Source of the DNA: JBGQAS01 sp963699305
GTDB taxonomy: Bacteria > Chloroflexota > Anaerolineae > Anaerolineales > Anaerolineaceae
DNA length: 64,000 bases
Reading direction: 5' to 3'
Assembly (NCBI GenBank): GCA_963699305.1
Contig: OY969431.1
Coordinates: forward strand, 2,046,001-2,110,000
Positions 18,257 to 27,357 of the stretch are shown here, in pieces. A program made the translations under genes and the position numbers. The notes beneath the pieces are model-generated. The model searched no databases, was not told the DNA's origin, and saw only the letters and a list, made by a program, of their open reading frames with translations. Positions within the stretch are counted from its first letter, which is position 1, and each line of letters opens with the position of its first letter.

Positions 18257-18746
18257 AAATGGAAATGATAATCAAGTTAATTTTGAAATCCAATTTCTCA
18301 ATTTTAATTCTCGCTTTATCCGCCTCTTTGAAATAATCTTGAACCATATTAGCTAAAACAGGAATTTCAAAAGATTCCTTATTCTCTAGCAAGAAATTAA
18401 AATCTATATATTGTTTTAATATAAAGGTTTGCAAAATTTCTATCTATTTCTCCAGTATCGTCTAATTCTAGAGATATATCTCTAATTTCTGAGGAATGTA
18501 ATTTTATCTGAAAAATCCTTTCAGCAATTCTCCTTTATTGTTTTCTTCAATACGCGTTGATATTCTTGCAAAAAATCCGTAAAGTGATGAAATTTCTCCA
18601 AAATCATTAACATGTCTAATTAATTTATTCTTCTTTTCTTCTTTATTATTTTTGTTTTTTATTATTCTTTCATATCAATAATCAAAAAATTTTACGGTAG
18701 CTGCACCAAAAGTAGATGAAATTAAAAGTAAAAGAAATTGTTCCAT
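18177..18746 (-). pseudogene. Broken membrane-protein gene in AT-rich islet
   Basis: An AT-rich minus-strand gene starts with ATG at 18746 (MEQFLLLLISSTFGAATVKF), then has an in-frame TGA at 18677-18675. The frame continues with YERIIKNKNNKEEKKNKL and ISTRIEENNKG, shifts near 18530 to RIAERIFQIKLHSSEIRDIS, and shifts again near 18440 to NFLLENKESFEIPVLANM and a hydrophobic helix INLIIISIFILFFF. The pieces join into one protein of about 165 residues with a charged middle and a C-terminal membrane segment. At least one nonsense and two frameshift lesions suggest decay, although consensus errors in A/T runs could contribute. It is of foreign composition and unknown function. Confidence 0.55.
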
Positions 18747-18777
18747 GTTACCCCTACATTCTTATTGTAATAATCTT

Positions 18778-19440
18778 TTATCCTACAGCCAGCAGTTCCT
18801 TGAGGCGGGCGTAATTAGCATAGAGGCCGCGCAATTCCTCCGGGAGCAGGGCAGCGATGCGGCACATCACTTCATCCGTCCACTGCTTCAATTCCTCGCT
18901 GCGGTGCCCGGCGTGTAATTCCGGGATGTGGAATGCCTTGCCAAAGTGGGCGATGATGCGCGGGCGCTGGAAGGTGAATGCTTTTTTGAATGCCCCACGG
19001 GTGCCCTGCAGACCCACCGGCACGATGGGTGCTCCGGATTTTAGCGCCAGCATGACCACACCGGGTTTGCCGGGCAGTAATCCGCCCACTTTGGAGCGCG
19101 TACCTTCAGGGGAAATGCCCAAAGCAATGCCCTTATCCAGTGCCTGGCTGGCAACATGGATGGCGCTGAAATCGGCAATGTCGCGGTCGATCCAAATGCC
19201 TTCAGCTGTGTTGATGATCCATTTGAGGATGGGATGGGCAAGGTACTTGGTTGTCACCAATGCAATGAGATCCTTGCGCACCGGGTTGCAGAACAGCACG
19301 GGAATATCCATGCGGCTCAGATGGTTGGTTGCGATGATCACCTGACCCTCCGCGGGGATGTTCTCTAAACCCTCATACTGTGTGCGGGTGAGGACCTTTA
19401 AAGCGACGGTCAGGATTTTCTGCAGTGTGGCACGTTTCAT
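18778..19440 (-). CDS. plsC: 1-acyl-sn-glycerol-3-phosphate acyltransferase
   Basis: A 220-residue acyltransferase with the PlsC motifs: NHLSRMD (HX4D, residues 38-44), the phosphate-binding GISPEGTRSK near residue 109 and the downstream VPVGLQGTRGAF. It transfers a fatty acyl group to the sn-2 position of lysophosphatidic acid at the inner face of the membrane to give phosphatidic acid. A single hydrophobic stretch suggests peripheral or monotopic membrane association. It is followed by the AT-rich islet and is not obviously in an operon. Confidence 0.88.
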   Translation of the reverse strand: MKRATLQKILTVALKVLTRTQYEGLENIPAEGQVIIATNHLSRMDIPVLFCNPVRKDLIALVTTKYLAHPILKWIINTAEGIWIDRDIADFSAIHVASQALDKGIALGISPEGTRSKVGGLLPGKPGVVMLALKSGAPIVPVGLQGTRGAFKKAFTFQRPRIIAHFGKAFHIPELHAGHRSEELKQWTDEVMCRIAALLPEELRGLYANYARLKELLAVG

Positions 19441-19536
19441 TCCGAGAGTTCCTTATCTTATCAACAGGCTCGATATTTTTAAATATAACACTACTTGGGT
19501 GAATCGGATTCCTTTATGACCTAACAGAAGAGAGAG

Positions 19537-20400
19537 CTACCCACCTGCCCGCAACCGTTTTTCCGCCAACTTGAAATAATCGGATTTGATATCGAAACCG
19601 ACATAATGCCTGCCCAACTCTTTGGCTGCGACGCAAGTTGTTCCGGAACCCATGAAGGGATCGAGGACCACATCTCCCACATAGGAGTACAAGCGGATGA
19701 CACGCCTGGCGAGTTCCAGGGGGAAGGGTGCCGGGTGACCGATCTTTTTTGCAGATTCGGGTTTGATCTGCCAGATGGAAAGGGTGGACTGGAGGAATTC
19801 CGCATCCCCAATATCGGAAACACCCTTATCGGCACGGGAATAGCCGCCCTTGGCAAACACCAGCAGATATTCATGGATATCGCGCAAGCGGGGACTGTGT
19901 GCAGAGCGCCAGCTGCCCCAGGCACAACTGCTGCTGGCACCCTTACCCTTTTGCCAGATGATCTCTCCCATGGGCAGGAAACCAATCGACTCATGCAGAC
20001 GGTAAAAGTGGGCATGCATTGGGATGTAGGGTTTGCGACCCAGGTTGGCAACGTTGATCACGTAGCGTCCGCCAGGCAACAGGGTGCGGTAGACTTCCCT
20101 TCCAACACGCTGGATGAGGTCGAGGTATTCAGCAAGGTTCAGGTCGGCATCGTAATCCTTGCCAACATTGTAGGGTGGAGAGGTGAACGCCAGAGCCACG
20201 CTATCCTTGGGGATTGGCATGTTTTCAGAAGACGCGCAGAAACAACTATCGATCCAATCGGCTTTGGATGACTGCTTCGATTTCCTGGCACCAATTTTCG
20301 TTTTTACGGCAGGCTGCACCATCCGCCGGGAGTAAAACGGGGAGGCATCGTGTGCTTCGCGCTTACTGACGCCGAAGGAGGAGGTCTTGGTGGGGGTCAT
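19537..20400 (-). CDS. DNA methyltransferase, beta-class, probably N4-cytosine
   Basis: A 287-residue site-specific DNA methyltransferase. The catalytic motif IV is TSPPYNVGKDYD near residue 73, and the AdoMet-binding motif I comes later as DPFMGSGTTCVAAKELG near residue 244; this order is the beta class. The S-P-P-Y form points to N4-cytosine, although N6-adenine cannot be excluded. No restriction endonuclease gene is adjacent. It is the last gene of a housekeeping run (tmk, DsbA-cyclophilin, PrsW), starting 4 bases after the PrsW stop, so it may be a solitary regulatory or protective enzyme. Confidence 0.87.
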   Translation of the reverse strand: MTPTKTSSFGVSKREAHDASPFYSRRMVQPAVKTKIGARKSKQSSKADWIDSCFCASSENMPIPKDSVALAFTSPPYNVGKDYDADLNLAEYLDLIQRVGREVYRTLLPGGRYVINVANLGRKPYIPMHAHFYRLHESIGFLPMGEIIWQKGKGASSSCAWGSWRSAHSPRLRDIHEYLLVFAKGGYSRADKGVSDIGDAEFLQSTLSIWQIKPESAKKIGHPAPFPLELARRVIRLYSYVGDVVLDPFMGSGTTCVAAKELGRHYVGFDIKSDYFKLAEKRLRAGG

Positions 20401-20404
20401 TGAT

Positions 20405-21664
20405 TCAAGGGATGGTTGGCAGCGGAGGTTCAGGGGTGGGAGGGAGTATGGGCGGCACCGTTTCTCGCTGCAAACGATGGTTAAGGCTGATCAGCAAGAC
20501 GAGTAAACCGGCACTGAACAGGATGAGCATGTAAGGTGCCACACGCGCCATCCAGCTGGCCAATGGCAGGTTCATTTCAAAACTTGGACCGATGATAGGC
20601 AGGTAACCCAGCATCACACCGAAGGCATTCCACACTCCATGCATGAGGACTGCCAGCAGGTAATAGCGGAAAAAATAGCGGGATTTTTTCGCCTGCCATG
20701 CGCGCGCCAATCCCAGACCAACCAAGCCGCTGGCGGTGATGTGCAGCAGCCCGGTACCCAGGCGCATGAGCACCAGCACCACCCAGCCGGAATCAATACC
20801 GCTGGCGAGAGTCCCGGAAGTTTCCAGGAAGGCGAATGCCGCACCACAGATCAGACCGCCTACGAAACCCTGGCTGGGAGTGGGGTTGCGGTTGGCGACG
20901 ACCAGCAATGCAAGCGGTTTGAGAAGTTCCTCCAGAAACGGGATGATCAACGAAGTGACAGCGAGCAAACCGAGCAGCACGTAAGGTTTTTGGATAAGAT
21001 CGGTGAAAAATGAATCATAGGCATGCAGGTCGGGTATGGCACCGGAAGCAGCGCTGTTAATAAAATCCTCGATCAGACTCTTAAATTGCGGTGTGCCACT
21101 CAAGGCAACAAGAAGAAAAAGGAAGGCAACTATCAGGATGATGGATTCGACGATCAGGATGAGGGGTGGGGTGACGGTCAGACTGAAACCAAAAAGCCCC
21201 CAACCTCTTTGTGAACTGCCCGCGGAAAGTCGAGACCTTCCCAGTTCAACGATCCACCAGATGGGCAATCCCGCTCCCAGTACAGCGAGGATGGGTAATA
21301 GGATATGCAAGGCAGGGGTCTGGATGAGTGTTTCGCCGATCAACAGGATCCCAGCCCAGAGAACCAATCCCAGGGAAGCCAGGAAAAATAATCGTCGATT
21401 ATTGGATAAGACCGGGGGATGGTACTTGCCTTGCAACCGATGGATGGAAAGCACGAAGGAAGGGATCAGCAGGATCAGGCAGGCGATTGCCACACACCCC
21501 AGCGCTAGGCTGGGGACGGAATCGGTAAGGGAGGGCGTTGCGCCCTCCCCGGAAAACCCTGCCGTAATAAAGAGAACCGCGGCTGCCCCGTACACCAGCA
21601 TGCCCACGATGGAAAGAATCAGTTGGGCAACGGTTGAGCAGTCGCGGCCGGATTGCTGCTGCAT
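20405..21664 (-). CDS. PrsW-type intramembrane metalloprotease
   Basis: A 419-residue protein with about 9 to 10 hydrophobic segments. The conserved PrsW features are present: FLEELLKPLALL near residue 244 (the EExxK-like motif), then AFAFLETSG near residue 272, RLGTGLLHITASG near residue 294 and AVLMHGVWNAFG near residue 329, giving the Glu and His residues of the proposed metal site. PrsW cleaves membrane-bound anti-sigma factors in other bacteria; the substrate here is unknown. Its ATG overlaps the stop of the DsbA-cyclophilin gene (TAATG). Confidence 0.8.
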   Translation of the reverse strand: MQQQSGRDCSTVAQLILSIVGMLVYGAAAVLFITAGFSGEGATPSLTDSVPSLALGCVAIACLILLIPSFVLSIHRLQGKYHPPVLSNNRRLFFLASLGLVLWAGILLIGETLIQTPALHILLPILAVLGAGLPIWWIVELGRSRLSAGSSQRGWGLFGFSLTVTPPLILIVESIILIVAFLFLLVALSGTPQFKSLIEDFINSAASGAIPDLHAYDSFFTDLIQKPYVLLGLLAVTSLIIPFLEELLKPLALLVVANRNPTPSQGFVGGLICGAAFAFLETSGTLASGIDSGWVVLVLMRLGTGLLHITASGLVGLGLARAWQAKKSRYFFRYYLLAVLMHGVWNAFGVMLGYLPIIGPSFEMNLPLASWMARVAPYMLILFSAGLLVLLISLNHRLQRETVPPILPPTPEPPLPTIP

Positions 21665-22923
21665 TACTGTTCGGTAATGGTTAGCGAGATGATCGTATCT
21701 GGTGTCGGCTGATTGGCCTGGGTGGGATCCACCTTGGTCAGGTTTTTCAGAACGTCCATGCCGCTCAGTACTTTGCCGAAAATGGTGTAGCGTCCATTGA
21801 GTTCAGAAGCAGACGCGAGGGTGATGAAGAACTGGCTGCCATTCGTGCCCGAACCGGAGTTCGCCATGCCAACCACACCTTCGGTATCGAAATTCAGATC
21901 AGCCGAAATTTCATCACCGAATTCGTAACCGGGTCCACCCATACCGGTTCCGGAGGGATCACCCGATTGGGCAACAAAACCATCGATCACACGGTGCCAG
22001 GGGATGTTATTAAACCATCCATTTCGAGCCAGAAATACAAATGAATTGACCGTCAGCGGAGCTGCCTTTGCATTAAGCTCAACCACCACGTCTCCTTTGC
22101 TGGTTTTGATGGTAGCGGTGTACTGCTTGTTGGTGTCGATGCCGATCGGAGGACATTCCGTATATTTCTGTTTTTCAAACTTCCATAATGTAAGGATGGC
22201 TTTATGGGTTTCAAAATCATGGTAGAGCTGATCTTCAGGGGTAAAGATCAGCTGGTCACCCAACAGGATAAAGAACGCTGGCGTGCCACCCAACCCGGCA
22301 GTCTGGGCAGCGGCTTCGTCGGCTTTAACTTTATTCACAACGAGGTCGCTGGTCAGGTCGGTGGTGAACTTCGTCACATCCAGCCCTTCCGTGGTGGCTT
22401 CCTGGATGAGCCAGGCTTTAAAATCATCCACGGACATGGAAGCCCACGCATTCCATTTTTCACCATCAAACAGGGCTTCGTGCATCTCCCAGTATTTACC
22501 CTGCAGGTTGGATGCTTCAGCGGCCTGGGCGGACAGGGAGGCTTTATCGTGGATGGAGGTTAGCGGAAAATTGCGGTAGACAAAACGGACATCGTTCGGA
22601 TATGTATCGGTTAGCTGCTTCAACCCGGAAGCATATTGTTGGCAGTACGGTCATTGATAATCCGAATATTCGATGATCGTCATGGTGGCATTTGCCGGAC
22701 CCCTGCTGTAATCGCTGGCGGTGATGGGGGCATAGACGGCGGCGGACGCCGGGCGGGGTGCTGGGAACAGGGAAGTCGCCACCTGGCACTCTCCCGGTTT
22801 GGCACCCGTGATTTCGGTGGGTGCCACCGTGGGGGTGGCGGTTGGGGTTGCTGTCGTGTTCCCCTTGCAGGCAGTCAATACAAGCACTACCAATAATAAG
22901 GAACTCAACCAAAGTTTTCGCAT
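21664..22923 (-). CDS. DsbA-cyclophilin lipoprotein with in-frame TGA (possible selenoprotein)
   Basis: A 420-codon frame with one internal TGA at 22653-22651. Residues 1-19 form a lipoprotein signal (lipobox VLTAC), followed by a Thr/Pro linker. Residues about 75-260 are a DsbA/thioredoxin-like domain with TIIEYSDYQ-x-PYCQQYASG, where x is the TGA and the family has Cys (CPYC). The domain goes on with RFVYRNFPL and the cis-Pro region GLGGTPAFFI. Residues about 265-419 are a cyclophilin peptidyl-prolyl isomerase (AQSGDPSGTGMGGPGYEF, GSQFFITLAS). The start has AGGAAA upstream. Such a fusion would fold exported proteins on the outer face of the membrane. The TGA may encode selenocysteine, or be a nonsense mutation or a consensus error. 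An ATG internal to the frame at 22623 would otherwise give only a truncated product without the active site. Confidence 0.8.
22615..22645 (-). promoter_or_regulatory. Hairpin after the in-frame TGA, candidate SECIS-like element
   Basis: Starting 5 bases after the TGA on the minus strand, CTGC-CAAC pairs with GTTG-AA-GCAG: eight base pairs with a two-base bulge and a 13-base loop. Position fits a bacterial SECIS, which lies directly 3-prime of UGA in the coding region. The loop opens with AA rather than with an early G, which is less typical. This is a hand-drawn fold only. Confidence 0.25.
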
Positions 22924-22948
22924 GGTTTCCTGCCTTTCGATGAGATTT

Positions 22949-23572
22949 TTACGGTTTCTTTTCCAACCGTTCAAGTACCACTTTTCTAAGATTCGATTGT
23001 ACCACTTCGGGCTTCTGGCTGGCATCCACCACCACCCAACGAGCCGGATCGGCATGTGCCATCTTAAGGTATCCCTCACGCACGCGCTGGTGGAGTTCCA
23101 GCTCGTAAGCATCCATGCGGTTCCATTCACCCCCGCCCTGCTGCCTGCGGCGCAGCCCGGTTTCGGAATCCACATCCATCAGGACGATCAGATCGGGTTT
23201 CAAACCGGAAGTGGCAAAATCCAGCAACTGCCGGATCTGTTCCAGGTTGTTGCGGTGACCATATCCCTGGTATGCCATGGTGGAGTCGGCATAACGGTCC
23301 AACAGGACAATGTCGCCAGCTGCCAGGCGGGGTTTGATGACCTCTTCCACCAGTTGGGCACGCGCGGCGCAAAACAACAGCGTTTCGGTTCTTTGGTTCA
23401 TGCTGGTGTTTTCCAGGTTCATCAGGATGTGCCGCACTTGTTCCCCGATGGATGTACCGCCGGGTTCACGGGTTGCAAAAATGGGATACCCTTTTCCATG
23501 CAAGAATTCCACCAGGGGTTGCACCTGGCTGGTCTTGCCGCTGCCATCGGGTCCTTCAAGAGTGATGAACAT
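22949..23572 (-). CDS. tmk: Thymidylate kinase
   Basis: Thymidylate kinase phosphorylates dTMP to dTDP. The 207-residue protein has the P-loop EGPDGSGKTSQVQPL near residue 4, the DR(Y) motif LLDRYADSTMAYQGYG near residue 90 and the LID-type region after DVDSETGLRRRQQGGG near residue 138. The length is typical. It lies about 90 bases downstream of the R3H ATPase gene and 25 bases upstream of the DsbA-cyclophilin gene on the same strand. Confidence 0.94.
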   Translation of the reverse strand: MFITLEGPDGSGKTSQVQPLVEFLHGKGYPIFATREPGGTSIGEQVRHILMNLENTSMNQRTETLLFCAARAQLVEEVIKPRLAAGDIVLLDRYADSTMAYQGYGHRNNLEQIRQLLDFATSGLKPDLIVLMDVDSETGLRRRQQGGGEWNRMDAYELELHQRVREGYLKMAHADPARWVVVDASQKPEVVQSNLRKVVLERLEKKP

Positions 23573-23664
23573 GATTGCTAAGTAATTATTTTACGTTATT
23601 TGCATGAAAAGCGAGTAGATTGCCACGCTCTCATAAACTGAGGACTCAAAATGACGTATTCAAT

Positions 23665-25275
23665 TTAATCCTTAAATATCCGCACCCGGCGATTGGGTTC
23701 CTTGCCGTACGAGTGGGAAACCAATTCCGCCTCGCGCGCCAGGTCGTGCTGCAGCCGCCGGATGGCGGGATTTGCCGGGGGCAAGTCCACCCAGCGCTGA
23801 CCGTTCTGGACAGCTACAATGGCTGCCTGGGTCTGCTGGGCAATATCCTGGAAATTCAGATCGCTGGCAACTTCATGCCCGAGGTTGAAGATCTCCGCCA
23901 GCGAATGCTCCATTTGGGTGATGGTGTTGGAGCGCAACACGTAAACGGGTGTGCCGCGCGCTTCGGCGTCCAAGATTGCCTGCTGGCGGTCCCGGTAATA
24001 CGTGCGCAGGGTCATCAGCACATCCGCATCCGCGGGATCCTTGACCATGGTGGCGGGGACTGCCAGGTGCTTGGCTGCCTGCAGCAAGCGGTTCTTCGCC
24101 ACGCCATACGGGTAGATCTTTACCTGTTTCAGACTGGCGCGTGCCATGCGGGTATGTTCCGGGAAAGGCTGGCTTTCCGGGCTGGCATCGTGCTCGGTGT
24201 AATCAAATCCCATCCCTTCACCGTTGGTGAACACACGCCGCGTGCCCTTGACGACGGTTTTTTGTTTTGGGGATGGAACGGGTTTTTCACTGTGGATCTC
24301 CCCGTTGGCATCGCGGTAGCGGATCTCGGGGCTGAGGGGTATGCCTCGCACAAGCTGGTCGACGGCATCTGCCACATCGTTGTACACGGCAAGCCGGTTG
24401 CGGTCCTGGATCTCGATCAGAATATCGAAGGTTGGCGGGGCGCGGCGTTCGAGGACGGTCTTCTGCGTCCCACGGCGGCGGGCTTCCTCATCGGAAAGCG
24501 TGACGGATTCGATCCCGCCGATCAGGTCGGAAAGGGTGGGGTTAAGCAGCAGGTTCTCCAGGGTGCGCCCGTGGGCGGTTGCCACCAACTGAACACCGCG
24601 CTCGGCGATGGTGCGGGCAGCGGCAGCTTCCAGCTCGCGCCCGATCTCATCGATGACGATCACTTCGGGATTGTGGTTCTCCACCGCTTCGATCATCACT
24701 TCGTGCTGCTGGGTGGGCGTGCGAACCTGCATGCGGCGGGCTTTTCCAACTGCCGGGTGCGGTACATCGCCGTCACCACCGATCTCATTGGAGGTATCCA
24801 CAATGACGACGCGTTTTTTCTCAGCGAGGATTCGGGCAGCTTCACGCAGCATGGTGGTCTTACCGATGCCGGGCTTGCCCAGCAGCAGGATGCTCTTGCC
24901 GGATTCCACCAGGTCCTGCATGATATCGATGGTGCCGTACACGGCGCGACCAACGCGGCAGGTAAGCCCAACGATATGCCCGCGACGGTTGCGCATGGCG
25001 GAAATACGGTGGAGCGTGCGTTCCAGACCGGCGCGGTTATCGGCATCCACCTCGCCAATGCGCGATACCACGTAGTCGATCTGTTTGCGATCCACTTCCT
25101 TCTCGCTCAGGGGCACTTCCGTGTCGATAAAACGGGCCATGGGGATACGCCCAAGGTCGAGAATGATTTCCAGCAGATTGTCGCTGTTATTGGCCTTCGT
25201 GACCGCCTCGGCCAACTCAGGGGGAAGCACACCCAACAGGGCGTGCAGGTCATCGGTTATTCGAATTTGTGTCAT
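23665..25275 (-). CDS. AAA ATPase with R3H domain (Ycf45/SpoIIIAA-like)
   Basis: A 536-residue protein. The N-terminal half is a RecA/SpoIIIAA-type ATPase: Walker A GKPGIGKTTMLREAA near residue 130, VVIVDTSNEIGGDGDVPH, Walker B EVIVIDEIG near residue 205, and the VATAHGRTLENLL sensor. The C-terminus is an R3H single-stranded nucleic-acid-binding domain (RRLQHDLAREAELVSHSYG and the end RRVRIFKD). This architecture is shared by cyanobacterial and plastid Ycf45 and Gram-positive proteins. It probably acts as an ATP-dependent nucleic-acid-handling factor; its exact role is unknown. A long antisense frame exists but is a coding shadow. Confidence 0.88.
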   Translation of the reverse strand: MTQIRITDDLHALLGVLPPELAEAVTKANNSDNLLEIILDLGRIPMARFIDTEVPLSEKEVDRKQIDYVVSRIGEVDADNRAGLERTLHRISAMRNRRGHIVGLTCRVGRAVYGTIDIMQDLVESGKSILLLGKPGIGKTTMLREAARILAEKKRVVIVDTSNEIGGDGDVPHPAVGKARRMQVRTPTQQHEVMIEAVENHNPEVIVIDEIGRELEAAAARTIAERGVQLVATAHGRTLENLLLNPTLSDLIGGIESVTLSDEEARRRGTQKTVLERRAPPTFDILIEIQDRNRLAVYNDVADAVDQLVRGIPLSPEIRYRDANGEIHSEKPVPSPKQKTVVKGTRRVFTNGEGMGFDYTEHDASPESQPFPEHTRMARASLKQVKIYPYGVAKNRLLQAAKHLAVPATMVKDPADADVLMTLRTYYRDRQQAILDAEARGTPVYVLRSNTITQMEHSLAEIFNLGHEVASDLNFQDIAQQTQAAIVAVQNGQRWVDLPPANPAIRRLQHDLAREAELVSHSYGKEPNRRVRIFKD

Positions 25276-25430
25276 ACTCTATTGGAATTTTACACCATTC
25301 CGGTGAGAAAATCATTCCATGCAGTTAGTCCGGGGAGCACAGGGACAAAAGAAAATTAAGCTCACCATATGCGTTGCGCATTTACCCGATATTGGGTAAT
25401 ATGAAGAAAGGAAATCCACTGGGAGGAAAG

Positions 25431-26411
25431 ATGAATATCGGTGAAGTGATCAGCAAACCATTCCAGATCATCTGGAAACACAAGGTACTATGGGTGGTGG
25501 GTGCCATTGGTGGAGTGTTGGGGGCGGCCATGAGCGCTTTTTGGCTGTGGTTTATCATGGCAAATCGCTCCCTGCTCTCAATCACCGGGGAGACATTCCG
25601 TCTTCCTCCCGATTTCATGTACACCCCGATGTTCCGTTGGATGCGGTCATTGGATCAGAACCAGATCCCTTTGACCTTGTTGATCACGGTGGGGGTCATC
25701 CTGAGTGTTTTTCTTTTAAGCTGGCTTGCATCCATTTTTGCCCAATCCTGCATCATTTGCGGGACGCGCATGGCAGATGAAGGATCCACGGATATGCGAT
25801 TTGAAACCATCCTCAAGCAGGGGTGGAAGCCGTTCGGAAAACTGGTCCTATTTTCAGTGCTCGTTTACATCCTGATGCTTGTCGCCTATTTTGCCATTGC
25901 TTTGATTTTGATCCCAGTTCTCGCCAATTCCAATGAAGACGCCATTGTGTTAATGGTCCTGACGCTGTGCTGCAGCGCGATATGCGTGATCCTGCCTTTG
26001 TGGTTCTTTATTTCGATTTTCTTCAGGCTCATTACAGTCTCGATCGCACATGACAATACCCACGTCTTCACCGGGATCAAGAAAGCCTGGCAGACCTTCC
26101 GGAAATCCTTTGGCATGTTCCTGCTATTTCAGCTCATCATGGTGGGAATGACGTTTGCTGCCAATGTCGTCCCGAGCCTGCTCAATGGCGGTGTGCAATC
26201 TGGAACGACCATCGCGGAAGTTTTTGGCGGAATCAATACCGGCGGCGCGTCAATCACAGGCATCATCATCGCTGTATTGGCGGGGCTGGTGAACTGGATT
26301 TTTTCCAGTTTCATCCTTACATATACCATGTCCGCCTGGACGCTCGCCTTCAGACGGGTGGCTTATCCGACTGCAGTGGAATTACCTCCACTACCAGTCC
26401 AAACTCCTTAA
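25431..26411 (+). CDS. Multipass membrane protein
   Basis: A 326-residue protein with about six hydrophobic helices. It begins MNIGEVISKPFQIIWKHKVLW, a pattern seen in DUF7847/glycerophosphoryl-diester-phosphodiesterase membrane-domain-like proteins: an amphipathic start followed by membrane helices in which F-rich segments such as GIKKAWQTFRKSFGMFLLF recur. The start is set by GGGAGGAAAG immediately before the ATG. It converges with the acetyltransferase-like gene, overlapping it by 4 bases at the 3-prime ends. No catalytic residues are visible. Confidence 0.7.
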   Translation: MNIGEVISKPFQIIWKHKVLWVVGAIGGVLGAAMSAFWLWFIMANRSLLSITGETFRLPPDFMYTPMFRWMRSLDQNQIPLTLLITVGVILSVFLLSWLASIFAQSCIICGTRMADEGSTDMRFETILKQGWKPFGKLVLFSVLVYILMLVAYFAIALILIPVLANSNEDAIVLMVLTLCCSAICVILPLWFFISIFFRLITVSIAHDNTHVFTGIKKAWQTFRKSFGMFLLFQLIMVGMTFAANVVPSLLNGGVQSGTTIAEVFGGINTGGASITGIIIAVLAGLVNWIFSSFILTYTMSAWTLAFRRVAYPTAVELPPLPVQTP

Positions 26412-27322
26412 GTTTTCGGTTCTTCCCGGGAAATATTCTGCGTCATGCCAACCGTCGGCTCCGCCTGGCGGTTGTGCACCTTTGCGCGCTGCTTGACGGT
26501 CACTTCTTCGCGAAGTGAAAGTGCCAGGTGCTTGACCAGCACTGCCATCAGCGGTGATTCGCTTGCGCCGAGTTCACGCAAATTCCTCTCGATGTGTGCC
26601 TGGTACAACCGCACCACCATGTACACTGGGCGACCCATTGCGGTGATCTGTCCGAGCAGGTCGCACAGCGTGTGGGTCATATTTTCCAGGTCGGGACGAA
26701 AAACGGAATAGATGCAAATACCGCGGGCACCATAAACACCTTCGGCATAGCCAGCCAGTTCGCCTTCGCGGCGCAGCACCCAGGCAGGTGAATGCTGCGG
26801 CATGGAATGTTCGATCCCCTGGATGACGGGCGGGACTTGCGATTGGAACAGGGCACGGATGGCGATATCATCATCACCGGCGGCGGTGCGCCATTCGCTT
26901 TGGGTGGGTTTTTCCACCAAATGGGGGGCGTCGATTTTCCAGATGCGCTGCCAGGCATATGCACCAAAACCGGCTTTACGCAGCACTTCGAAAAATGGAT
27001 GGGTCTCATCCAATTCTGCCAGCACGTGAAAAGCGCCGTTGTCACCGGCTTTGCAAACCAGTTCGTCCAAAACTGCAGCTGCGGCAGCTGAATCTAGTAA
27101 ATCATAGGGGGCAAAAAATGAGAGATTGGCAGAAGGACTATCCCCCTCCCATGCCACCTGACCGATGACGATGGAGGCATTGCTGCCCTCACTCCCGATG
27201 CAGGTGTATGATCCTCGGGCAGGACGCAACATGGAAAACAATGCTCCCATGCCAAACGGGTTGCCGCGGGTGAGCAGAGCACATGAATCCAAACTCAGAA
27301 ACTGGCTGCGAAAGTGCAGCAA
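26408..27322 (-). CDS. GNAT-like acetyltransferase, start uncertain
   Basis: About 304 residues that resemble the two-lobed GNAT-like proteins of Chloroflexota. Visible features are the first-half end FFEVLRKAGFGAYAWQRIWK and a weak second lobe with AWVLRREGELAGYAEGVYG and YMVVRLYQAHIERNLRELG. The frame has no ATG or GTG at a suitable place. Coding similarity seems to continue upstream (RPFEWFDIFNLLHFRSQFL) to near the pdxT stop at 27358, so the start may be TTG 27322, a rarer codon, or hidden by an indel. Last gene of the pdxS/pdxT operon. Confidence 0.55.
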   Translation of the reverse strand: MLHFRSQFLSLDSCALLTRGNPFGMGALFSMLRPARGSYTCIGSEGSNASIVIGQVAWEGDSPSANLSFFAPYDLLDSAAAAAVLDELVCKAGDNGAFHVLAELDETHPFFEVLRKAGFGAYAWQRIWKIDAPHLVEKPTQSEWRTAAGDDDIAIRALFQSQVPPVIQGIEHSMPQHSPAWVLRREGELAGYAEGVYGARGICIYSVFRPDLENMTHTLCDLLGQITAMGRPVYMVVRLYQAHIERNLRELGASESPLMAVLVKHLALSLREEVTVKQRAKVHNRQAEPTVGMTQNISREEPKT

Positions 27323-27357
27323 GTTGAAAATATCAAACCATTCGAACGGTCGGGTGA

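Noticed and set aside
18675..18677. In-frame TGA in the AT-rich islet gene as a second selenocysteine codon
   Set aside because: The surrounding residues (KFFDY-x-YERIIK) show no redox motif, and the same gene carries two frameshifts, so decay or error is simpler.
23620..25359. Long plus-strand open frame of about 579 codons
   Set aside because: It is antisense to the R3H ATPase gene, which has complete family motifs; the antisense product resembles no protein and has biased composition typical of a coding shadow.
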